5,185 bases of DNA, from assembly GCA_022827165.1 (NCBI GenBank), contig JAJDTN010000422.1, positions 1-5,185 of the forward strand. Reading direction: 5' to 3'. The DNA is from Candidatus Latescibacterota bacterium (GTDB taxonomy: Bacteria > Latescibacterota > UBA2968 > UBA8231). The notes beneath the pieces are model-generated. The model was not told where the DNA came from. It saw only the letters and a list, made by a program, of their open reading frames with translations, and searched no databases. Positions 1 to 5,185 of the stretch are shown piece after piece (the stretch's first letter is position 1; the number at the start of each line of letters is the position of its first letter). A program made the translations under genes and the position numbers.

Positions 1-225
1 GGGGCGGCGGCCGGCCTCGACCCGCTGGCCAGCGCCCTGAGCGTGGCCATGGCGACGACGGTTGCCTTCCTCCCCTACCAGTCGGCGCCTTTCATGGTCG
101 TCCTCGCCCATGGCGCCCTGACCCCGAGGCAACTGGCGGCGGCCATGTTCCTGGTCTCCTCCCTGTCCCTGCTCCTGCTGGCGCCGCTCAACGTGCTCTA
201 CTGGCGCTGGGCGGGCCCGATGTAG
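1..225 (+). CDS. C-terminal tail of a probable SLC13/DASS-type anion permease (5' partial)
   Basis: The reading frame is open from the window's first base and ends at TAG 223-225, so only about 74 C-terminal residues are present. The first methionine-like codons (GTG 43, ATG 49) lie inside a conserved-looking stretch and are unlikely to be the true start. What is visible is a small-residue-rich segment (LDPLASALSVAMATT), then FLPYQSAPFMVVLAHG, then a final hydrophobic helix (roughly the last 30 residues) ending in LYWRWAGPM. A Pro-Tyr-Gln followed by a hydrophobic stretch, with one last transmembrane helix ending near a Trp, resembles the C-terminus of divalent-anion:Na+ symporters (SLC13/DASS) and related ion-transporter-superfamily permeases. 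These sit in the inner membrane and import dicarboxylates, sulfate or similar anions. The substrate cannot be told from this fragment. The gene is codirectional with purB, 81 bases away, and nothing shows it belongs to the same transcript. Confidence 0.6.
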   Translation, partial: GAAAGLDPLASALSVAMATTVAFLPYQSAPFMVVLAHGALTPRQLAAAMFLVSSLSLLLLAPLNVLYWRWAGPM

Positions 226-292
226 CCGTGGCCCGCGGTTCCGAGAGGCGCCCGGGGGGGTCCACGCCGGGCACGGTGGCGGTAGCGATTGT

Positions 293-299
293 GGAGGGG
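293..299 (+). promoter_or_regulatory. Strong ribosome binding site of purB
   Basis: GGAGGGG lies 7 bases upstream of ATG 307. It is the best Shine-Dalgarno match in the window and decides the purB start. The longer reading from TTG 289 would place this site inside the coding sequence. I could not identify a convincing -35/-10 pair in the 226-306 gap. Confidence 0.75.
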
Positions 300-306
300 A
301 ATCCTT

Positions 307-1797
307 ATGATCTTGCTCCGGTCCTCGGCCACTTCTTCGACCCCAGATCACGAGACTTTGACTGACCCGACGCGGGACTCGAACCCGAACGTCCTCGCCA
401 GCCGCTACGCCAGCCCCGCGGTCCGGTCGGTGTGGTCGGATGAGGGCAAGGTACGGCTCGAGCGGCGCCTCTGGATCGCTGTCCTGAAGGCTCAGGCCGA
501 CCTCGGGATCGAGGTGCCGGCAGGGGCCGTCGAGGCCTGCGAGGCCGTCGCGGACCGGGTCGATCTCGCCTCGATCCACCGGCGCGAGCTCCGCACCCGC
601 CACGACGTCAAGGCCCGCATCGAGGAGTTCTGCGCCCTCGCCGGCCACGAGCAGATCCACAAGGGCATGACGAGCCGGGACCTGACCGACAACGTCGAGC
701 AGTTTCAGATCCTCACCAGCCTCGGCCTGCTGGCCGCCAAGTACGTCCACCTCCTCGACCGGCTTCGGGGCCGCGCCCTCGAGTGGCGCGACCTGCCCGT
801 GGTGGCCCGAACCCACCACGCCGCGGCCCAGCCGACGACGATGGGCAAGCGGCTCGCCGCCTACGGCGAGGAGATGCTGATCGCCTTTCGGCGGCTCGAG
901 GCCCTCGCCGCGTCGTACCCCCTGCGGGGTCTGCAGGGCGCCGTCGGCACCGCCCTCGACCAGTTCACCCTGTTCGGCGGCGAGGCGGAAAAAGTGGAAG
1001 AGCTCCAGGACCGGGTCCGGGCCCACCTCGGGTTCGAAGCGCGGCTCGACGCGGTGGGTCAGATCTATCCCCGCGGCCTCGACTTCGAGGTCGTCAGCTG
1101 CCTCTACCAGATGGGCGGCGGCATCGCCAACCTGGCCCGCACCCTGCGCCTCATGGCCGGGGCCGAGGCCGCGACCGAGGGCTTCGCCCGCGGCCAGGTG
1201 GGCTCATCGGCCATGCCTCACAAGATGAACACGCGCAGCGCCGAGCGGATCAACGGCCTGCAGGTCGTCCTCGGCGGCTACGTCCACATGCTCGGCGGGC
1301 TCGTGGGAGACCAGTGGTTCGAGGGCGACGTCTCCTGCTCGGTGGTGCGGCGCGTGGCCCTGCCCGACAGTTGCTTCGCCTTCGACGGTCTGCTGGAGAC
1401 CGCTCTCCACGTCGTCGACGACATGGGGGTCTACGAAGTCGCGCTGGCCCGCGAGCTCGAGCGCTACCTGCCCTTCCTCGCCACCACCACCCTGCTGATG
1501 GAATCCCTCCACCGCGGCGGGGGCCGCGAGGAGGTCCACGAGGCCATCCGCGAGCACGCCGTTGCGGCGGCTCTGGCCCTGCGGGAGCAGGGTGCCACCG
1601 AGAACGACCTCGTCCAGCGTCTCGGCGGCGACGACCGGGTGCCCCTGAGCACCGCCGAGATCGAGGAGCTGCTGTCCCGCGGCGCCGACTTCGTGGGGCT
1701 CGCCGCCGACCAGGTCGACCGGTTCTCCCGCCGCGTGGACGATGTCGTGGCCAGGTGGCCCGCGGCGGCCGAGGTCGAGAAGAGTCCCCTCCTTTGA
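307..1797 (+). CDS. purB: Adenylosuccinate lyase, actinobacterial-like form
   Basis: This enzyme releases fumarate twice in purine synthesis: from SAICAR to give AICAR, and from adenylosuccinate to give AMP. It works as a cytosolic homotetramer of the fumarase/aspartase superfamily. From ATG 307 the protein has 496 residues. Conserved sequence starts near residue 28 (NVLASRYASP). The general histidine falls in HKGMTSRDLTDN (H118) and the second catalytic histidine in RTHHAAAQPTT (H170). The mobile signature loop is GSSAMPHKMN (299-308), with S300 as the expected catalytic serine and K306 as a substrate-binding residue. Further blocks are EGDVSCSVVRRVALPDS and ERYLPFLATT. All key residues are present, so I expect an active enzyme. 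The wording is close to mycobacterial PurB as I remember it. About 27 residues before the conserved core look unconserved. TTG 358 would give a more usual N-terminus, but ATG 307 has the clear ribosome site. It is the first gene of the likely operon with pyrH. Confidence 0.95.
   Translation: MILLRSSATSSTPDHETLTDPTRDSNPNVLASRYASPAVRSVWSDEGKVRLERRLWIAVLKAQADLGIEVPAGAVEACEAVADRVDLASIHRRELRTRHDVKARIEEFCALAGHEQIHKGMTSRDLTDNVEQFQILTSLGLLAAKYVHLLDRLRGRALEWRDLPVVARTHHAAAQPTTMGKRLAAYGEEMLIAFRRLEALAASYPLRGLQGAVGTALDQFTLFGGEAEKVEELQDRVRAHLGFEARLDAVGQIYPRGLDFEVVSCLYQMGGGIANLARTLRLMAGAEAATEGFARGQVGSSAMPHKMNTRSAERINGLQVVLGGYVHMLGGLVGDQWFEGDVSCSVVRRVALPDSCFAFDGLLETALHVVDDMGVYEVALARELERYLPFLATTTLLMESLHRGGGREEVHEAIREHAVAAALALREQGATENDLVQRLGGDDRVPLSTAEIEELLSRGADFVGLAADQVDRFSRRVDDVVARWPAAAEVEKSPLL
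373..387 (-). other. tRNA T-arm-like hairpin sequence inside the purB 5' end
   Basis: Read on the minus strand, these bases form a 4-bp CGGG/CCCG stem closing the 7-base loop TTCGAGT, and they contain the B-box-like GGTTCGAGTCC. This looks like a tRNA T-arm. The fifth T-stem pair would be a mismatch, no matching acceptor strand or anticodon arm is evident about 50 bases upstream on the minus strand, and no CCA follows. It is recorded as a sequence resemblance within the non-conserved PurB leader (around residues 23-27), not as a tRNA gene. Confidence 0.2.
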
Positions 1798-1808
1798 GCG
1801 AAAACACC

Positions 1809-2549
1809 ATGCGCTACCGACGCGTAACCCTAAAGCTCAGCGGCGAGGCGGTCTCCGGCGGACAGGAGTACGGTTTCGATCACGCCGCCCTCGATCACAT
1901 CGCCAACGAGGTGCTTCGCCTTCATGCCAGGGGGGTGCAGGTCTCGGTCGTCATCGGCGGCGGAAACATCTTCCGCGGCGACCTCTCCTCCCAATGGGGC
2001 ATCGAACGGGCCGAGGCCGACAACATCGGCATGATGGGCACCGTGGTGAACAGCCTGATGCTGCGCGGCGTGCTGTCGTCCAAGTCCGGGGGCGACGTCG
2101 AGGTGCGCGTCATGACGGCGATCGAGATAAACATGGTGGCCGAACCGTACATCCGCCTGCGGGCGATCCAGCATCTGAAGAAGGGATACGTGGTCATCTT
2201 CGCCGGGGGGCTGGGCCAGCCGTACCTGACCACGGACTATCCGGCCGTGCAGCGCGCCCTGGAGACGCGCTCCAACGCCATCCTGTATGCCAAGAACGGC
2301 GCCCGGGGGGTCTTCACCGCCGATCCGAAGACCGATCCGCAGGCGCGGATGTACCGGCGCATGCACTACAACACGATCCTGAGCCGCGACTTGCGGGTCA
2401 TCGACCAGACCGCCGTCATCCTGGCGAGGGACAACGGCCTGCCCCTGCACCTCTTCGACGTCACCGAGACCGGCACCGTGCAGAGGATCTGCGAAGGAGA
2501 GGATGCCGGCACCCTCGTGGCCGACGTCTCCGAGGATCTCCTGGAGTGA
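1809..2549 (+). CDS. pyrH: Uridylate (UMP) kinase, PyrH type, with unusual substitutions
   Basis: Bacterial UMP kinases of the amino-acid-kinase fold phosphorylate UMP to UDP with ATP, form hexamers, and are controlled by GTP and UTP. This protein has 246 residues, close to the usual ~240. Visible motifs are LKLSGEA (8-14, K9), VVIGGGNIFRG (47-57, R56), ADNIGMMGT (70-78, D71), GQPYLTTD (136-143), GVFTADP (167-173) and RVIDQTAVILARD (196-208, D199). Two positions differ from the pattern I know. Aligned by eye to Escherichia coli PyrH, the acidic residue at D159 is N156 here. The Asp of the usual K-x-V-D-G-V motif is R166 (KNGARGV). The start is ATG 1809, 11 bases after the purB stop, with only a weak GAGCGA upstream. 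TTG 1794, overlapping the purB stop, is an alternative. Spacing suggests translational coupling to purB. Family assignment is secure, but full UMP kinase activity is inferred. Confidence 0.88.
   Translation: MRYRRVTLKLSGEAVSGGQEYGFDHAALDHIANEVLRLHARGVQVSVVIGGGNIFRGDLSSQWGIERAEADNIGMMGTVVNSLMLRGVLSSKSGGDVEVRVMTAIEINMVAEPYIRLRAIQHLKKGYVVIFAGGLGQPYLTTDYPAVQRALETRSNAILYAKNGARGVFTADPKTDPQARMYRRMHYNTILSRDLRVIDQTAVILARDNGLPLHLFDVTETGTVQRICEGEDAGTLVADVSEDLLE
2543..2546 (+). promoter_or_regulatory. Ribosome binding site of the hisI-like gene
   Basis: GGAG lies 5 bases before ATG 2552, inside the last codons of pyrH. With only 2 bases between the pyrH TGA and this ATG, the two genes are probably translationally coupled. 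Confidence 0.55.
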
Positions 2550-2551
2550 CC

Positions 2552-2947
2552 ATGGGCGTGGAGACCACCATCGCCGGGGAGATCGAGTGGGGGCCCGACG
2601 GCCTGGTGCCGGCGGCGGTCACCGATTGGCCGACGGGCCGGCTCCTGGTGCTATGCTACCTGAACGAGGAGGCCCTCCACCTGACCCTCGAGAGCGGCTT
2701 GGTCCACCTGTACCGGCGCTCGAGGGGAAGGGTGCAGAAGAAGGGCGTCGAGTCGGGACACGTGCAGAGGGTGCGGGAGATCCGCCTCAACTGCGACAGC
2801 AACTCCCTCGAGATCCGGGTCGACCAGGAAGTGGCGGCCTGTGCCCGGGGGTATCACTCCTGCTACTACCGGCGATGGAACCGCGATGAGCAGCGGTGGG
2901 AAGTCGTCGACGAACGCATCTTCGATCCCGACCAGGTCTACACCTGA
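2552..2947 (+). CDS. HisI-like protein (phosphoribosyl-AMP cyclohydrolase family), divergent metal site
   Basis: The family (HisI) opens the purine ring of phosphoribosyl-AMP in the third step of histidine synthesis, using Zn2+ and Mg2+ at a dimer interface. This protein has 131 residues, a stand-alone domain with no HisE part. The fold is recognisable from LLVLCYLNEEAL (31-42), LYRRSRG (53-59), KKGVESGH (63-70), LNCDSNSLEI (79-88) and ACARGYHSCYYRR (96-108). The three zinc cysteines keep canonical spacing: C81, C97 and C104. Much else that is normally invariant is changed. The DCDxD metal triad reads N80-C81-D82-S83-N84, so two of three Asp are Asn. The LWxKGETSG block reads VQKKGVESG, losing the Trp and the Glu. 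ACHTG reads ACARG. The gene sits 2 bases after pyrH, and no other his gene is in view. It may be a lineage variant of HisI or a repurposed paralogue, so I assign no gene symbol. Confidence 0.8.
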   Translation: MGVETTIAGEIEWGPDGLVPAAVTDWPTGRLLVLCYLNEEALHLTLESGLVHLYRRSRGRVQKKGVESGHVQRVREIRLNCDSNSLEIRVDQEVAACARGYHSCYYRRWNRDEQRWEVVDERIFDPDQVYT

Positions 2948-2984
2948 TCGGCCCACGCGGGGCTCCCTCTCCGCGGCGCCCGCG

Positions 2985-4061
2985 GTGAAGTTCCTCTCCA
3001 GGTACGTCGTCGGTCTCGGTCTGATGGCCCTGTTTCTCTACTGGGCCTTCCGAGGCATCGACGCGGGCGCCCTGTGGTCGGCGGCTCGGGCGGTCTCTCC
3101 CGGCTGGATGGCGGCCATGGCGGCGACCACGGTGCTCACCCTGGTGCTGCGCGGCTGGCGCTGGATCGTGCTGCTGCGCCCGGTGGCCCCCACGGTGACC
3201 GTCCTCGACGCCACCCTGGCCCTCGGCGTCTGCTACAGCGCCAACATCGCCCTGCCGCGGGCCGGCGAAGCAGCACGCGCCCTCAGCCTCAGGTGGCGCC
3301 GCGGCGCCAGCATCAGCGCCGTCCTCGGCACGGTGGTGGTGGAGCGGGTCCTGGATCTGCTGTGCCTGGCTTCGCTCCTGGCCCTCTCCCTGGCGGTGGT
3401 GCCGGGGCGGGTGGCCGCTCTCTTCCCCTGGGAGACCGAACTCGGGGGAATCACCTTCACCCTGTCCCTGGCGGAAGCGAAGCTCTGCCTCCTGGCCGCC
3501 TGCGTCGCCGTCGCCGTCGCCATGGCAGGCGCCTACACCTTCGGAGACCGCGGCATCGGCGTCCTGGAAGCCATGACGGGCCGGCTGTCGGAAGGCCTGG
3601 CGGCCCGCCTGGGAGGCATGCTCCGGAGTTTCGTTGACGGGCTGGTGGCCCTCCGGTCCGCCTCTGCCCTGGCCGAGGTCGTGGTCAGCTCCATCCTGCT
3701 GAACCTGGCCTACACCCTCATCATCTACCAGTCGTACGTGGCCTTCGGCTTCGATGCCCCCCCCTGGTCCCTCGGGACGGCGGAGGCCCTCGTCATCATG
3801 GCCGTGTCATCGATCGGAATGGTGATCCCGGCGCCGGCGGGCACGGGACCGTACCACTACTTCTACGGCTACTCCCTCCACGTCCTCTTCGCCGTTCCCC
3901 TGGCGGCGGCCATGGCCTGCGCCACCGTCGTCCACGCCCTGGCCAACCTCACCTACCTGGCCGTCGGACTGCCGGCGTTCCTGCAGGGGCGCCGCTGGCG
4001 CCGGGAGGAGGGACCGCCGGCTACTGGCGCGACCAGTCCAGGAGATCAGCCCTCCGGCTGA
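2985..4061 (+). CDS. Lysylphosphatidylglycerol-synthase-TM / UPF0104 family membrane protein
   Basis: This polytopic inner-membrane protein has 358 residues from GTG 2985. The family corresponds to the flippase half of MprF and to AglD-like proteins, which are linked to moving or modifying lipids and lipid-linked sugars. No catalytic aminoacyl-transferase domain follows, so this is not a full MprF. Hydrophobic segments lie at about 8-22, 41-55, 73-90, 122-139, 166-184, 228-252, 263-282 and 298-330. Family landmarks are the LRGWRWIVLL segment (55-64), the N-x-x-LPRAGEAAR motif (N87 to R98), VVVERVLDLL (117-126) and a Pro/Gly block, IPAPAGTGPY (281-290). The tail from about 333 is hydrophilic. 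GTG 2985 starts just before the first helix but has no clear Shine-Dalgarno. In-frame ATG 2886 would add a Ser/Thr/Pro-rich leader that mostly shadows the hisI-like gene, so I reject it. The gene follows hisI-like by 37 bases. The lipid substrate is unknown. Confidence 0.82.
   Translation: MKFLSRYVVGLGLMALFLYWAFRGIDAGALWSAARAVSPGWMAAMAATTVLTLVLRGWRWIVLLRPVAPTVTVLDATLALGVCYSANIALPRAGEAARALSLRWRRGASISAVLGTVVVERVLDLLCLASLLALSLAVVPGRVAALFPWETELGGITFTLSLAEAKLCLLAACVAVAVAMAGAYTFGDRGIGVLEAMTGRLSEGLAARLGGMLRSFVDGLVALRSASALAEVVVSSILLNLAYTLIIYQSYVAFGFDAPPWSLGTAEALVIMAVSSIGMVIPAPAGTGPYHYFYGYSLHVLFAVPLAAAMACATVVHALANLTYLAVGLPAFLQGRRWRREEGPPATGATSPGDQPSG
4046..4061. terminator. Small hairpin over the convergent gene ends, possible weak bidirectional terminator
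   Basis: TCAGCC and GGCTGA pair perfectly (6 bp) around a CTCC loop, and the second arm ends exactly on the TGA of the membrane-protein gene. It lies between convergent genes whose stops are 5 bases apart, so it could act on both transcripts. No T-tract follows on either strand and the stem is short, so the assignment is weak. Confidence 0.25.
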
Positions 4062-4066
4062 AGGCG

Positions 4067-5185
4067 TCAGTAGCGCAGGGCCGAGACCGCCTTGGCGACC
4101 ATGGCGAGGGCGGCGCAGAACATGCCGATGAGGGACATGCCGACGCCGAAGCCGACGGTGAGCACCATGGCGTACCGGCGCCACTCCTGCCGTCCGTAGC
4201 GCTTCCAGAAATAGAACCGGGCGAGGAGGGCCCCGGCCAGCTGGGGCAGCAGACTCGTGGGTATCCCCAGAACGCTCTGCACGTACCCCCAGATCAGGAA
4301 GACGGGCAGTCCGAGGAAGGAGAGGCCGAAGTACATCAGCAGCCCGAAGCCGGCGCCCCCCACCATGATCGGCCACTTGTAGCCATCGAGGGGGTGGTGG
4401 AAGTCCTCGTCGGTCAGCCCGTCGCCGTCGTCGTCCTCGAGGTTGTAGAGCTCCTCGTCGACGAGGCCGTCGCCGTCGTTGTCCCGACGGTCGCCCGTGT
4501 AGCGAACGTCCCGCCACAAGGCGGTGAACATGAGCGGCCAGTCCGAGGAGCGCTGCAGGAACTCCCCGTCGAAGGTGGGCAGTCTGTCCACCTCGAAGTA
4601 GAGCTCGAGGGAGTCCGCCACCCCCGTCATCCGGGCGTGGAAGTTCGGGTTCGCCGTGTCCACGACCTCGCCGGGCGCGGGCCAGAGCAGCTCCGCCGTG
4701 TGTCCGAGGGCCGCGGGCTCGGGGGGAGCGCGGGACGGATTGCTCTTCAGCTCCGCCCTCCGCTTCGCGTCGGCGAGCAGGTCGAGGACGCGTTCCGGCA
4801 CCTCTGACGGCGGTGTGCCGTCGCCGAAGTTGGTGTAGAAGTACCCCGTCTTCGACCACGCGCCGTACTCCCGCCTTTCCTGATCGGGCACGTGCACATC
4901 GTCCGTGGCGCGCACTCGCCAGTACCACCACTCCCGGTCCTGCAGGTTGGAGGGGCTCCAGACCACTTCGCCGCCTGCGACACGGCGCCCGTCCACCTCC
5001 TCCCCCGCCCGCCACATCTTGTTGTACATGGTGCTGGAGTAGAACAGGGCCTGGTTGAAAGCCTGCAGGGGCCACATGAGCTGGGCGTAGGGGTAGCTCT
5101 CCGAGGGTATGGGCCCCAGGCGCCAGAGGAAGCTCCAGTACATGAGGCTCACGCCGAAGACGATGGGCAGCATGAACAGCTCGGC
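4067..5185 (-). CDS. Large membrane protein with FN3-like and Ca2+-loop insert, possibly OPT-like/DUF6785 (5' partial)
   Basis: The frame runs from the right edge (upstream residues AELF) through ATG 5173 to TGA 4067-4069. That ATG sits inside a hydrophobic segment, so the real start is beyond the window. Residues are numbered from that Met. Residues 1-17 look like a membrane helix. A long soluble part follows, about 18-266. Residues 70-115 resemble the second half of a fibronectin-III unit (NLQDREWWYWRVRATDD, then GAWSKTGYFYTN). Residues 160-209 resemble the first half of another (LLWPAPGEVVDTANPNF, then YFEVDRLPTFD). Two Asp-rich loops follow at 231-257. The C-terminus, about 268-366, has three or so helices, with WKRYGRQEWRRY (323-334) before GFGVGMSLIGM (341-351). 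That ending recalls the OPT-like/DUF6785 membrane proteins of environmental bacteria, from memory only. The insert is probably extracytoplasmic, since Ca2+ loops and FN3-like domains usually are. Function is unknown. Confidence 0.6.
   Translation of the reverse strand, partial: AELFMLPIVFGVSLMYWSFLWRLGPIPSESYPYAQLMWPLQAFNQALFYSSTMYNKMWRAGEEVDGRRVAGGEVVWSPSNLQDREWWYWRVRATDDVHVPDQERREYGAWSKTGYFYTNFGDGTPPSEVPERVLDLLADAKRRAELKSNPSRAPPEPAALGHTAELLWPAPGEVVDTANPNFHARMTGVADSLELYFEVDRLPTFDGEFLQRSSDWPLMFTALWRDVRYTGDRRDNDGDGLVDEELYNLEDDDGDGLTDEDFHHPLDGYKWPIMVGGAGFGLLMYFGLSFLGLPVFLIWGYVQSVLGIPTSLLPQLAGALLARFYFWKRYGRQEWRRYAMVLTVGFGVGMSLIGMFCAALAMVAKAVSALRY
4403..4483 (-). repeat. Tandem Asp-rich Ca2+-binding-type loops (two copies, 16-residue period)
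   Basis: Within the minus-strand membrane protein, DNDGDGLVDEE (231-241) and DDDGDGLTDED (247-257) repeat with a 16-residue (48-base) offset. The DxDxDGxxDE pattern matches thrombospondin-type-3/dockerin-like calcium loops. The classical EF-hand Glu at position 12 is missing (Leu and Phe there). Calcium binding is inferred. Confidence 0.75.

Noticed and set aside
250..272. GCCCGG/CCGGGC inverted repeat in the gap before purB, as a terminator for the permease gene
   Set aside because: The stem is only 6 bp with an 11-base loop and no T-tract. Such pairings are expected by chance at this GC content.
300..470. A complete tRNA gene on the minus strand around the T-arm-like motif
   Set aside because: No acceptor-stem complement, D-arm or anticodon arm could be fitted at the required spacing, and the 3' end lacks CCA.
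1786..1795. CCCCTCCTTT at the end of purB, resembling the anti-Shine-Dalgarno sequence of 16S rRNA
   Set aside because: It is coding sequence for the last PurB residues, with no rRNA context around it.
783..1808. Open frame running upstream of pyrH through most of purB, suggesting a 588-residue fusion
   Set aside because: The upstream part is Arg/Pro/Gly-rich, overlaps the conserved purB frame throughout, and resembles no protein. It is a GC-driven shadow frame.
1830..2450. Minus-strand open frame of about 206 residues opposite pyrH
   Set aside because: It lies wholly antisense to a well-conserved kinase gene and shows no recognisable domain or ribosome site.
3988..4002. Repeated GGCGCC palindromes separated by GCT
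   Set aside because: They lie inside the coding sequence for a hydrophilic Arg-rich tail and fit ordinary GC-rich codon use.
3807..5075. Long minus-strand open frame of 422 residues overlapping the last gene
   Set aside because: It is very rich in Arg, Gly, Pro and Ala, with no motif or hydrophobic pattern, and sits out of frame with the membrane protein that shows clear helices and repeats.

Overview
This is a GC-rich bacterial chromosomal window with tightly packed genes. It holds four complete genes on the plus strand, the 3' end of a fifth at the left edge, and most of a convergent minus-strand gene cut by the right edge. No rRNA, complete tRNA, CRISPR array or insertion sequence is visible. 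The organism cannot be fixed from 5 kb. PurB reads much like the actinobacterial form. The tandem DGDG(L)xDE loops in the last gene are a style I associate with Acidobacteria and uncultured FCB-group or candidate phyla. I favour an environmental high-GC lineage of that sort, with low certainty.

Layout. 1-225: C-terminal tail of a probable SLC13/DASS-type anion permease. 226-306: short intergenic leader ending in a strong Shine-Dalgarno. 307-4061: a likely operon of purB (adenylosuccinate lyase), a pyrH-type UMP kinase, a HisI-like protein (phosphoribosyl-AMP cyclohydrolase family) and a polytopic membrane protein of the lysylphosphatidylglycerol-synthase transmembrane/UPF0104 family. The gaps are 11, 2 and 37 bases. 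4067-5185, minus strand: a large membrane protein, possibly related to the OPT-like/DUF6785 group, with a long soluble insert holding fibronectin-III-like stretches and two aspartate-rich Ca2+-type loops. The two convergent genes end 5 bases apart.

Functional reading. The first two operon genes serve purine (PurB) and pyrimidine (PyrH) nucleotide synthesis. The third belongs to a histidine-pathway family that opens the purine ring of PR-AMP. The HisI-like protein keeps the three zinc cysteines but has lost two of the three metal-binding aspartates and several other family-invariant residues. The PyrH also carries two unusual substitutions and lies outside the common tsf-pyrH-frr setting. The most interesting possibility is that this pyrH/hisI-like pair is a paralogous, repurposed nucleotide-processing set. 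The conservative reading is ordinary housekeeping genes from a divergent lineage. The window alone cannot separate these.
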